Assembly (NCBI GenBank): GCA_963576475.1
Contig: OY754967.1
Location: forward strand, 21,492,414 to 21,556,413
Reading direction: 5' to 3'
Source: Molanna angustata
Lineage: Eukaryota; Arthropoda; Insecta; Trichoptera; Molannidae
Length of the DNA: 64,000 nucleotides
In this document: piece after piece, positions 1-9,622 of the stretch
Numbering within the stretch: the stretch's first letter is position 1
Layout: the number at the start of each line of letters is the position of its first letter
Program-made: the position numbers and the translations under genes
Notes under the pieces: model-generated
Told to the model about the DNA's origin: nothing
Databases searched by the model: none
What the model saw: only the letters and a program-made list of their open reading frames with translations

Positions 1-34
1 TGTGTCTGTCTGTGAGTAGGAATATAATGATTAC

Positions 35-880
35 ATGAAAATTCTTCGAAACACAATTGTTCGAATGCGCAATTGTACGAATAACAATTTTTCGAAAATC
101 AGTTATCAGAATGACAATTGTCCGAAAGCAAATTATTCGAACTAACATTTGTTGGAAAACCAATTGACCGAATTTAATATATTTTTGTGTCATTATGTTG
201 CCTCCTTTGACATATTTGTTGCCAGTAAAATATATTCGATGAAGACTATTATTACTTGTTGTATTATTGTTGGGTACGTATGTTTGCACATTTTTAATAA
301 CTGATGTTTGACAGCGCGGGATAGCCTAGTTTGTACACCAGTTTATGTTTATCTAGTATTCACACCAATTTAGTTATTTTATTTTGATATGATAGTTACT
401 TTTTAAAATATATAATGCAACTGGCTCACGCCAGTCGCAATTATAACTACAAACAAACCTAACTAACCTATTTTTACCAAAGTTTTGTAGGTTTAGGTTT
501 AAAAAATAGGTGTACATCCTAGGATATCTGACAGCGCGGTGCGTCGCCATGTTGTTTATTCCATAGATTTTTACTATACATAATATACTATATATATGTA
601 GTACTCCGTGCAAAAAGTGTGTCATTTGTTTTCGATTCATACAAAATTTGCTAACGACATCTAGTATATTATAATAAAAATCTATGGTTTATTCCTCTCA
701 CAATACTACCAACATGACGTCATAAAAATTCGAACAATTGTAAATTCTGATAATTGTGTGTTCGGAAAATTGTTTTTCGAAAAAATGTGATTCGAATAAT
801 TGCCATTCGTAAAATTGATTTTCGTAAAATTGAGCATTCGAATAATTGTTTTCCGAATAATTTTCCTGTCACCGAATATA
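35..880. repeat. Degenerate element flanked by inverted arrays of TTCGAA/CAATTG words
   Basis: Positions 35-180 carry many degenerate copies of a word of about 16 bases containing TTCGAA and CAATTG. Positions 725-880 carry the same kind of word in the opposite orientation (for example TTCGAATAATTG). The two arms therefore look like long, decayed subterminal inverted repeats of one non-autonomous element of about 850 bp. The core holds two GACAGCGCGG words (near 312 and 529), a small hairpin ACTGGC-TCAC-GCCAGT near 420-435, and a nested MITE at 561-687. No coding capacity is seen. The family is not recognised. Confidence 0.5.
555..693. mobile_element. 127-bp MITE with 6-bp target-site duplication
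   Basis: The element spans 561-687. Its ends are inverted repeats beginning CCATAGATTTTTA, about 18 bases, with imperfect pairing further in. It is flanked by direct copies of TTTATT at 555-560 and 688-693, which I read as the target-site duplication. It is too short to encode a transposase. It lies inside the core of the larger inverted-array element and is therefore the younger insertion. Confidence 0.65.
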
Positions 881-1686
881 ATACACCTATTTTTCTTTTT
901 GTGGAATGCAGTTTCAACTTAATAAAACTAAATTAAACATGGACGATGAAATTTATAATAAAGATCCATTGAATAAACTCAGTGTTGTCATATAGCAGCG
1001 CATATAATATAGTTATTAAATAAATAACGTGGCAAACGGTACTTACATAGGTAAGTATAATATAATACAAGTAGGCCGCCCCTGAGACGGAGACCCGCAT
1101 ACAATGATATAATTAACGATTTAATCCATGACTGCAATTTGACTGCCAATGTGAAATGGAAAGCAATTGCAAATAACCACCCATTAATATCTCCTATCAA
1201 ATTGTTTTTTTTTCAATAAAGCCGAACGAATCCAACCGCAACATTTCATTATTATTGTTATTATAGCTACAACATTCACACCGTGTGCTCTCTTTCTATA
1301 TTATAATCCAACGGAACTGATGACTTTATTATATAGAAAAATATTTATCGACGTATAAAATATATGGTGCGTCCCACACACTATCGCAATTTACAAATAA
1401 TAAATTATGTCCAGATACCAAATACAAATTGAGTTCTTATAAGTGCTTGATTCAATATGAGTTCTTAGGAAGTATAGGGACCTCTCAGAACATAATCTTT
1501 TGATATGATAACGATTTAAATGGGTGAATTACATATTCGGATATTCCCAATCGAAACTAGATCGTTACATGTTTAATAAACGATTATTTTATTTTAACAA
1601 TTCCTAACAGCATGTGCAAGTGGCGAATTTAATGCCAAATAGCATTTCATTTTCTTACAACTGATCAGTTCTTTTTTTTTCATTAT
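881..1686. other. Intronic DNA; possible conserved segment at 1075-1200
   Basis: No gene or familiar repeat is seen. The stretch 1075-1200 is less AT-biased and non-repetitive. It contains a TAATCC homeodomain-type word and ACCACCCATTA, one mismatch from a Ci/Gli core (GACCACCCA). This makes it a weak enhancer candidate only. Confidence 0.3.
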
Positions 1687-1742
1687 TTTTTTCTATAATG
1701 AACAGGTATGAACAGGTACATACTTGTTCATTATAGAAAAAA
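1687..1742. repeat. Near-perfect palindrome, 24-bp arms
   Basis: Arms 1687-1710 and 1719-1742 are reverse complements (TTTTTTCTATAATGAACAGG on the left, the mirror on the right) around an 8-base spacer. It would form a stable hairpin. Flanking sequence is AT-rich. It could be the relic of a very short MITE. Confidence 0.75.
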
Positions 1743-1847
1743 ATAAAACATTATTTGATCATACGTGTAGTTAGTTATATTGCATACAATTTTGGGAAAT
1801 AAATTAATTCAGTTGAAGATTATCTCTCACTGCAAGTAAAATCAAAG

Positions 1848-2325
1848 TTAAAGCCCATGTATACCCTGGGTATACGGATGTACGCAAAAATGCACACTTA
1901 AATTACCTTCTAATGTATGAAACACGAAAAAATATTGTATATCACCTAATATGTGATATACAACATTTTATTGTGCAAAAATGGAAAAATTTAGATTTTT
2001 TTTTAAATAGCAAAAATAGTTATTAAAAAACTCGGCCGGTAGATATTCATATTCTCTTTCGATTGAAGTAAAAATCTACTTCATAGGCCTTGTAGGTTTT
2101 TAGTTACGTACAATAAAGAAATAAAAAAGGATTTTACTAAAACTAATTTTACAATTAAAGTATTAAACAAATTCAAAATTCAAAAAAGTCATGCAATAGA
2201 ATAAAGATGTACATACAAACTGTTCTTTATTTCAAAGACGTATCTTTTGGGGGTACTGGGGAAATTATTTTCAAAATATACTTTATAGTCTACTATAGCC
2301 TCTTAAGTTGAAACATTATGTATAT
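1848..2325 (+). repeat. Copy 1 of a ~480-bp interspersed repeat
   Basis: The sequence from CCCATGTATACCCTGGG to ACTATAGCCTCTTA recurs at 13310-13722 and 53420-53880 in the same orientation. Shared blocks include CACGAAAAAATATTG, GAAGTAAAAATCTACTTCAT and AAGACGTATCTTTT. This copy holds a clean hairpin, TTGTATATCAC-7 nt-GTGATATACAA, near 1935-1963. No terminal inverted repeats or protein-coding frame are evident. The class is unknown; a Helitron-like or other non-autonomous element is possible. Confidence 0.7.
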
Positions 2326-3269
2326 AGTTTGCACGCTCCATGATCGAAGGACGGGTGCACGCATTTATGAATGGACGGAAGCTCAGAGTGCCAAGTTAGT
2401 GTCAAAGCTGGATATTATAGTACCTATACATACATGTTGGTCGGTATACATATACATGCATGGGTAGATATGTATATACATACCTATATGTAGATGTATA
2501 TAAACAGAAACGTTATTTTGAGATCGAGACTCTTCTACCAGTAATACAACGTAGTAATGAATGTAATGAATGACGGCAGAGCGCACAGCACACCACGGTC
2601 GGTCTACAACAACTGGTTTCCACGCAATTATTATTATTGTACAATACTACTGACAGAGAATGACTATTATTACTACTCATATCAGAATCATAAACAATGA
2701 AAAAATATACGAGAATGCCCCTACCCTCTGGTATGATGTATATTGAAAATCTGTGCGTACAGAAATATGTCCGAAATACTTTTGTCATATTATTATATAC
2801 CTAATTAGTATGATGAAGGTAAAGGTGATTGGTATAGTATGTGCACTCATATATTAAATTAATTAAACCATATTAACTCATATATTAAATTAATGATTTT
2901 TTCAGAGATTTTGATGTAACTTTTGGCAGTAAACTGTTTCCCATTTCTCTAGATTTAAATTGATTAATCAAGAGGTCTACATTTTTTAACAGGAAGTTGT
3001 TCATAATATTACGTTCTACAAAGGGGTCAATTTGTGGAACCAGAAATTGTGTAAGCACAATTTTTCGTTTTAGTTTTTAGTCTCAACACGGATTGTTTAA
3101 ATTGATAGACATCACAAGTATTGTATCTGCAATGCCCCACTAGGGAAAACCCCCTTTTTATTAGTATAAATTATACAAATGTTATAATATATAAAAAAAC
3201 ACAGAGATGCACAGGTACTAGAGATGCTATTCTGAGACAGCGACTCGTATTAGAAAAGAGGATGATAAA
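2326..3269. other. Intronic DNA, no recognised feature
   Basis: AT-rich sequence. About 2420-2510 is low-complexity CATACATA-type DNA. A short direct duplication (ATATTAAATTAATT) lies near 2850-2895. Short open frames here show no recognisable protein signature. Confidence 0.5.
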
Positions 3270-4690
3270 AGAATATGAACTCATACATAGCATTAATTGA
3301 CTTGGAAAAGCCTTTTGATAGGGTGGACTGGAGACGACTCTTTGAGGTGCTTGATAAGGCAGGATTACAAGTTTACAGGTGCTTGATAAGGCAGGATTAC
3401 AGGTGCTTGATAAGGCAGGTGCTTGATTGGCCATTGTTCAATTGCCTCCCATCTGTATAGAATTAGAGTTCTAAATAGCCCACTTTGCCAGTGTGGTGAT
3501 GAGGATGAGACAATTGATCATGTATTTTTTAGCTGTAAAAATAATTCCGCCTTCTAAAATATATACAAACAATTAATTAAAATCACTCACCAATCTCCAC
3601 TTAATATCCAACATCTTTTGTCTCTTAATAATTCACGTGTACTGTCCGTTATTTCAAAATTCCTTTCATTGAATGACATCAATTTATAATAAAATTAACT
3701 TTTCTCCTCTGACATGAAATAATTGGCACATAGCACTCTTTAAAGGGTGAATTGCCTTAAGCAAAAAAAAAAATAAGGCAGGATTACCATTCAAGGATAG
3801 GAGATCAATATTGTCCCTCTATAAAAGCGAAGTTGCCGTAATAAGAAGAGGAGAAAGCAGTGTCGAAGCAAGGATTGGCCAAGGAGTAAGACAGGGATGC
3901 ACATTGTCACCAGCACTTTTCAATTGTTATATACAGCAAGCAATAGATGAACTGAGAGAGACCATGGAGGACTGGCCAGGCGTGAAGATACAGGGAAGGA
4001 AGGAAGGAAGATAGATATGATTCGATATGCGGACGACATTGTACTGCTCGCTGATACGGAAGACGAACTAAACGAGGCCCTACAAAATATGCAAGACATC
4101 TTCTATCATCTCATTAAAATATGAAGAAGCAAACGCTTATAAATATTAAATACAACTATAAAACAAATAAAGGAATTCGTCTACCTGGGCAGCCGTATAT
4201 TGCAAGATGGACGCTCAAATGCAGAATTTGTCAGCAGAATTTTATAAGCATATAATAAAAAATCCAAAATTATCAAATCCCCTATAAAGAATAAGGAAAA
4301 ACCTCATTAATACCTTTGTCTGGAGTGTCTTGCTATATGGCTGTGAGACATGGACCATAGGCCAGGGGGAAAAAGAACGCCTGTCTGCATTCGAGATGTT
4401 GTGCTACAGGCAGATGTTGAAGATCCAATGGTCGGATCACATCCAAAAATGTGAGGTGCTGAGTAGAGCCAACGACGATCCAACTGGATAGGCCATAACA
4501 TGAGGCACCCGGGTCTGCTCATAAGCATAGAGGCCGACCAAGAAACAGCTACATGGACTAGGTGATCGATGACATGTGCTGTAATAGCTACGTGGGGATG
4601 AAGAGGCTGACAGAGGACAGGGCAGAGTGGAGCTGAAGAGAGGCAGCCATACCTGTGTTACAGACCAATCCTAGGATAACTAAATCCTAG
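3270..4690 (+). pseudogene. Decayed RTE-like non-LTR retrotransposon (reverse transcriptase), interrupted
   Basis: From 3275 the frame reads YIALIDLEKPFDRVDWRRLF, reverse transcriptase motif A, up to DKAGL. After an interruption the same codons resume at about 3776 (DKAGLPFKDRRSILSLYKS). They continue through motif B (GVRQGCTLSPALFNC, about 3880-3925) and motif C (IRYADDIVLLAD, about 4019-4054). A further C-terminal piece (NTFVWSVLLYGCETWTIG) lies at about 4305-4360. Frameshifts after 4012 and a stop at about 4489 break the frame. The LYGCETWTI motif is typical of the C-terminal region of RTE-like and related insect LINEs; the clade call is tentative. The 5' end, including the endonuclease, is missing. 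It is a dead insertion in a ptc intron. Confidence 0.85.
3427..3775 (+). mobile_element. 5'-truncated non-LTR retrotransposon nested in another, with poly-A tail
   Basis: The inserted DNA encodes the C-terminus of a different LINE: HLYRIRVLNSPLCQCGDE followed by a DHVFFSC block. This is the CxC...H...C zinc-finger-like motif found at the end of many LINE ORF2 proteins. One internal stop lies near 3556. The frame ends near 3688 and is followed by a short 3' part and an A-rich tail (3763-3773). The host element's ATAAGGCAG word occurs on both sides (3410-3418 and 3773-3781), giving the target-site duplication. On the left, GTGCTTGATAAGGCAGG-type units are iterated three to four times. Confidence 0.8.
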
Positions 4691-5589
4691 GTAACTCGAT
4701 TTAAAAAAAATGAGGTTTAATTATTAAGGTAGGTTTTTTGCTTCGTATAGGGAACGGATTTTTAGACATGTAATAATTGAGATATTGAAGACAGTTTATT
4801 TAGCAACAGATCTTTCTCCCATATTCCATCATCAGAGACTATTAAATTAAAAATGTAAATATTTTAAACTTGTTATTATGAACCCGTGGTTGACCATTTA
4901 TATTTATCTGTTAACTGGCTATGTTTGTAAATACAAAGAACTGGTACTTAAGTGGGAAGTAAAAAACAATTTGTAAATGCAAACAACATTAAACCAAATT
5001 GGATAAAGACGTACGCAAAGAATTTGCTTGGATACAATAGCTTAAGGCAAATAATATATTTTTTAAATAATACGTACCATTCATGATGATAATTCAAGTA
5101 TTAAAAAAAATCGTTTCAATAAAATGCATAATTTCAAACTATCAAGAAGAAACACGTGTTTAGGAAAAATAAAAAAATATAATAATTTAACAAACAGGTT
5201 TTTTTAATCGTGTATAAAAAATGCATTATTATGGCTAAAGAATGAATATTATGTCCATAAAACAAGGAGGAAGGTACATATTATACATCCTCAAACATCC
5301 TCTAAAATAGTTTACTATGACTTACATAATTTTGTTGTGTAAGGAATCATTTACATCAGCATGTTAAAACACTTGGTATATTTTTATTAAATTTCTTATT
5401 CGTTTTACTAGTATATTACATATAAGGCAAGTATTTTTTTTCTTATATTAATTTAGTCGTATAATGGAAACCAATCAATCGTCTAATAAATAAGAAATCA
5501 TTATCATCCCGCAAACAGATTATATATGTACGATCTCTACGAATACCTACTCTTATTGAGTTATATATTCAAAATGTCGTAATTCAGCA
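4691..5589. other. Intronic DNA with a hammerhead-core-like word on the minus strand (4790-4860)
   Basis: On the minus strand near 4840 the order CTCTGATGATGG ... GGGAGAAAGATCTG resembles the CUGAUGA ... GAAA core of hammerhead-type repeats carried by some Penelope-like and other retroelements. Stem pairing is poor, so this is only a possible relic. The rest is AT-rich with no recognised gene. Confidence 0.3.
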
Positions 5590-6120
5590 ATATACGATCC
5601 AAGCATCTCAAAGAAAGCCAAAATTGCCGTACATAAATGCAATTGTAGTGCCTACTTTGACTTATGCCAGTGAAACATGGACGTGGCAAATGACGCATGG
5701 AAGTAGAATAAATACTGTAGAAATGACTTAGAAATCACTTAGAAATAATGAAAAATGAGGACAAGAGGATAAAATGCAAGATAAAGAAGGATATTATAAG
5801 TAACATGAAAGTGAATACCTTGAAGTGATTTGGACATACTGAAAGAATGAATGATGACCGACTGACCGAAAAATACGTCATATACATGGGATATAAGAGA
5901 TGTAGTGAATACCAGGGGCCGCCTTAGAAAGGGATGGAATGAACATATGAATGATATTTTGAAAGAAGGAAACATAGGAAGCTTGAACAATCGGCGAGCG
6001 TGTATGAGACGTTGCATGGATGTAAAAGAAGCCAGGGATGTGTGCAAAAATAGAATAGTATGGCGCTCGGTTCTCTCTGCTTACCCCGTAAGGGACATGG
6101 CATGATGGTATGTATGTATA
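5590..6120 (+). pseudogene. 3' end of a non-LTR retrotransposon with CATGATGGTATGTATG tail
   Basis: The segment near 5650 reads VPTLTYASETWTWQ. A second segment from 5820 gives FGHTERMNDDRLTEK, then RGRLRKGWNEHMNDILKEGN (about 5905-5964) and a piece ending NRIVWRSVLSAYPVRDMA. This order (TLTYASETW, GHTERM, RGRPRKRW, WRSxVSAY) is the C-terminal tail of insect LINEs. Frames are broken by stops and shifts. The 3' end GGACATGGCATGATGGTATG (6092-6111) is shared with repeats at 6945, 43984, 62800 and, partly, 20885. I treat these as one LINE family, called here LINE-X. Confidence 0.75.
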
Positions 6121-6260
6121 TTCGTATATAAAAAAAACTAGTACCCTGCTATAATTTTCAGCGACTGCACAGAAGAAAAAAGACTACATATGTCGAAACC
6201 GATTGGACTTCTGAAACATCTGCCAGAGACCATGATCAAAAATACACAAACAGGTAGGCA

Positions 6261-6284
6261 GGTTAGGTTAGGTTAGGTTAGGTT
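6261..6284 (+). repeat. Short interstitial telomere-type (TTAGG)n
   Basis: About four and a half tandem copies of TTAGG, the common insect telomere unit, follow a CAGGTAGGCA word. It is short and interstitial. Confidence 0.8.
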
Positions 6285-6299
6285 TATATGTAGTGTATA

Positions 6300-6944
6300 A
6301 ATATAATAGGTACCTACCTATGTTATATATGTACTTGAGTGCCATCGTTTCACAGACATGAATGATTGCATCAATTAGTTGGCGGTATTCTCGTAAAATA
6401 ACCAGCCATAAATGTTTTTTTTTTTATTGAAAGGTTCTTTCATAATTAAGAAGATGCACTTTTATTTATTGGTGGTTTTATTTGAGCGGATTCCGGCCAC
6501 TTGCAGAGGCATGCAAGTATGTCTCGGAAGGACGTGCGGCGAATGAGAAAGTAGCTATGCATCACGTTATCTTGTGACAGAGACTTTATAGTATATGTAC
6601 TTGACTTTATTTTTTGTTTGTTTCTTTAACGACACTCAAATAAGCCGACTATACTTTTTTTAAATAAATAAATATTGACTTAAAACAGCCACGAACGTAG
6701 GTTATAATAAACTAACGATAGAAATTACTTATACCTAGAGTGTTTCTTAATCAAAGATTAGTACTCGTAAAAGTATAGTTAAAATACTTTGATTTCATAA
6801 AATTATTCAAAAGTTTTGGTTGTTTCATTGAAATCTAATGCCGTCAAACAAATTTTTGAACACTTCCCCGAAATCAAAGTATTTTTACTATACCTACTAT
6901 TACCGTTACTTTTGTTGAAACAACCCAGCCTTAATCTATAGATA
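6300..6944. other. Intronic DNA, no recognised feature
   Basis: AT-rich sequence with TACCTACC words typical of the region. No gene, RNA or repeat with a second copy in the window was recognised. Confidence 0.5.
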
Positions 6945-7140
6945 CATACATACCATCACGGAATATTCCACAATGTGAGGTAACCAGCGAAACAGATGCG
7001 CGGGTGTGCATTAATTTATAAAAGGAAGCACGACACATGCGTGTATGTGCACACACTAGTCTCGTCTCATTGTTGAACTTTGTGAGATGTTATTGTTGCC
7101 TGTTGTATTTTCGATTACCCGGCTCTTAGATACCAATATA
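6945..7140 (-). repeat. LINE-X-related 3' fragment, minus strand
   Basis: On the plus strand it starts with CATACATACCATCACGG, the reverse complement of the LINE-X tail. It continues with GGTAACCAGCG, GTGTGCATTA, CACGACACATGCG and ends near GATTACCCGGCTCTTAG. The same order is found at 43984-44215, and its last part (GATTACCCGGCTC) recurs near 22778. No open frame remains. Confidence 0.65.
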
Positions 7141-8509
7141 AATAATAAGTCATGCGAGACTTTTGACCATGTAAACACTGACGAAAAAAAAAACCAGAAT
7201 TCCATTTGAATAATCTTTATTTTAGAAATTTAAACGGATTTTTTTTGTATTTTTCCCAGTGTAGTTTTGTTCTTGATATAGCATTTTATGCATGACTTGC
7301 AACTTGCAAGATAAGATCAATGAATTTAACTGAAAAATTATGCCAATGAAATCAGTGAATAAACCTATCTTTAAAGTAGGTACCTCAAGACGTGTTTAGC
7401 ATTTTATGCGAGACTTGCTCATTGGTAGTAAAAATGTTTTAATTTATTAGTTTGCATTTTGGTCCCAATGAGACCACTTTTAAAATAGCCATCTAACATA
7501 ATATTACTACTGTCTGTCATAATTCAGAAAGATTGTTTATGATTAGCATAGAGAGAACATAGACAGGGTGGAGCCTCCGCCGCCAAAACGTATAGCTCAT
7601 TAGACGGCGTGAAAAAAATTGAACGATTGCCAAGACCCGATTAGAAATTTCATCAAATCGCGTGGCGGTATATTTTTGTTATTTATTTATAAAGCGGAGA
7701 AATATGATGTCTTAATTATATTGGAATTTCTATAAAACACATCTTAATCTACACTGAGTCACAGACTACTTTTGAGATAATCTATCTTATTCGGGTACTT
7801 GTAACTTTAAATTTATGTTGGAGAAAATAACACCAGACGTTAATTCCACAATTGAAAATCTTGTTTAATTGGTTATAAAAGAATATTGTCACAATCAATT
7901 TATACGAAACACACAGGTCGCCGTTTAAATATAAACAAAGCATGTTTTCCACGTTTTTAATATAATGCGCAACGAACCTGTATGTATCAATTTATCACAG
8001 AATAATTTATTAGAGGAAAGGCTTTTTTTAAAAATAAAACAAAACATAATGTTAGATGGTCAAATAGCGCGATTTAATAAACTTAGAAAGACTTTAAAAT
8101 AAATTGTAAATCGGATTTTTTATTACACCCTATAAATTGAACTATAGGTATAACATGTATGCCTGTTTTTGAATTTTGCAATCGATTTTTAACTTCCCGA
8201 CCAGTTTCAGAAACTTTCAGAATTTGTGTATTCCCGATGACCCTGTTTAAAAACTATTAATAAAATACTACTCTAGTATAAGAACAAATATTAGCACGAT
8301 GAATATTGTTTATGGATGGAATAAATTATACACAAATTATAACGTCATGCATGCTAAGCGGGATTGCAGAGAATTGAAAGCCATATTTTACCTTTACACA
8401 TGCAGTGGTAAGAACAGTCAATTTATAGAAAGTTCTATTTATTATTATATCAAGTCATCTTTAACGTGTCTTAATTAATTTATGGTAAAAATGGTAAAAA
8501 CAGTTTTAA
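7141..8509. other. Intronic DNA, no recognised feature
   Basis: Mostly AT-rich. About 7555-7680 (GGTGGAGCCTCCGCCGCC followed by GACGGCGTG) is more GC-balanced and lacks a second copy in the window. I cannot assign a function. Confidence 0.4.
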
Positions 8510-9622
8510 AGAATATTCAGAATTCTAAATTTTTGTTCGAGTCAGGGGTTATGAACATTTGAATTGTATATTTTATTTTTCCATATATTTCAAATACCAC
8601 GAATGTTGAAATATTGTATAAATATAGATAAATACTATATCTCAAACTAATTTTCCATTTCTATAAAAAAAATCCAGGGTTTCTCAAACTATTTTTATCA
8701 AGAATATTTTTATCAATATATTTTTTTGTGATAAATTTATGTTTAACCGCCTATATTTCCATTTTTTGTAAATATCGAAAACGACGAAATACCCCAACTA
8801 GACAATATTTTACCTGTGTACAAAAATGTATATGGCATGAGAACATGGGAATATCTCCTGCCAAAAATATTAAATGATATGGATGATGAGCTCTTGCATA
8901 TATGCACTACGTGCCCTAAATTTTTTACACACTTAAAAAGGTATATGATGAGGTCCGATGACGACAGCTATGTGCTCTAGAAGTATACTCCTTGAGTTGA
9001 CCGGCTGTCATAGGTCGAAACCTGCATCGTATTCTATTTATTTTTATATGTATATAGGTATATTGGACTTTTTATTTCTTATTTTTTTTTTATTTATGTA
9101 TTTATTTACTTGCTCACTTATTTGTTTCTTTATTTTATTTTTGTTTTATGAATTGTGTATATTAAAATTTCCAAACTGAATTCGTCAACCTCAGATAAAC
9201 CCTGAGGGTTTCGATGGTTGACTGTATGAATTGTTAATGTCATTATAAAAAAAAATACAAACATTACAGCAGTGTATAGCAAACTTTTCTTAACAATTTT
9301 TGTAAAAATAGAATTTAGAGACGACATCGTTTCATACAATTTGTATGGCAATACCACACGTGGACTCCCAATAGCTTGATACTTAATCTCCGTACATGCA
9401 TAGGTACAAACCATCAAGCTGTTTACATATTCGGGAGAGGAAAAAAGGACTGACCTCCACACCACCCTATTCTGACATACCTACATGTTTTGAATAGGAA
9501 ACAATATCTTAAATATATTTAATAATTTCGACGTTAGGGTTCATAGTTTGGTATGTATTCTTCAACTATACATAACATTGCCATCGACAATAGGATCTCA
9601 TGTGTTACATGCAACTAGTACT
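8510..9622 (-). repeat. Minus-strand copy of the composite repeat also present at 62599-63475
   Basis: Read on the minus strand, 9622 to 9245 matches 62599-62965 in order: AACACATGAGATCC, the GGTGTGGAGGTCAGTCC block, GATGGTTTGTA, CCATACAAATTGTATGAA. Positions 8815 to 8510 match 62990 onward (CTAGTTGGGGT, CCTATATTTCCATTTTTT on the plus strand, and AGTCAGGGGTTAT). The homology is split by a foreign segment at about 8825-9245. The first part is a LINE-X-type 3' region. Confidence 0.75.
8825..9245 (+). mobile_element. LINE 3' fragment inserted into the composite repeat, with nested tail hairpin
   Basis: This segment is absent from the homologous copy at 62599-63475, so it is an insertion. It opens with a frame reading VYGMRTWEYLLPKILNDMDD and ending at a TAG near 8980, resembling the C-terminal end of a non-LTR polyprotein. 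A T-rich low-complexity stretch follows (9040-9160). Near the 3' end, 9184-9222 folds as a nested hairpin: GTCAACC pairs with GGTTGAC, and inside it AAACCC-TGA-GGGTTT. Confidence 0.6.
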
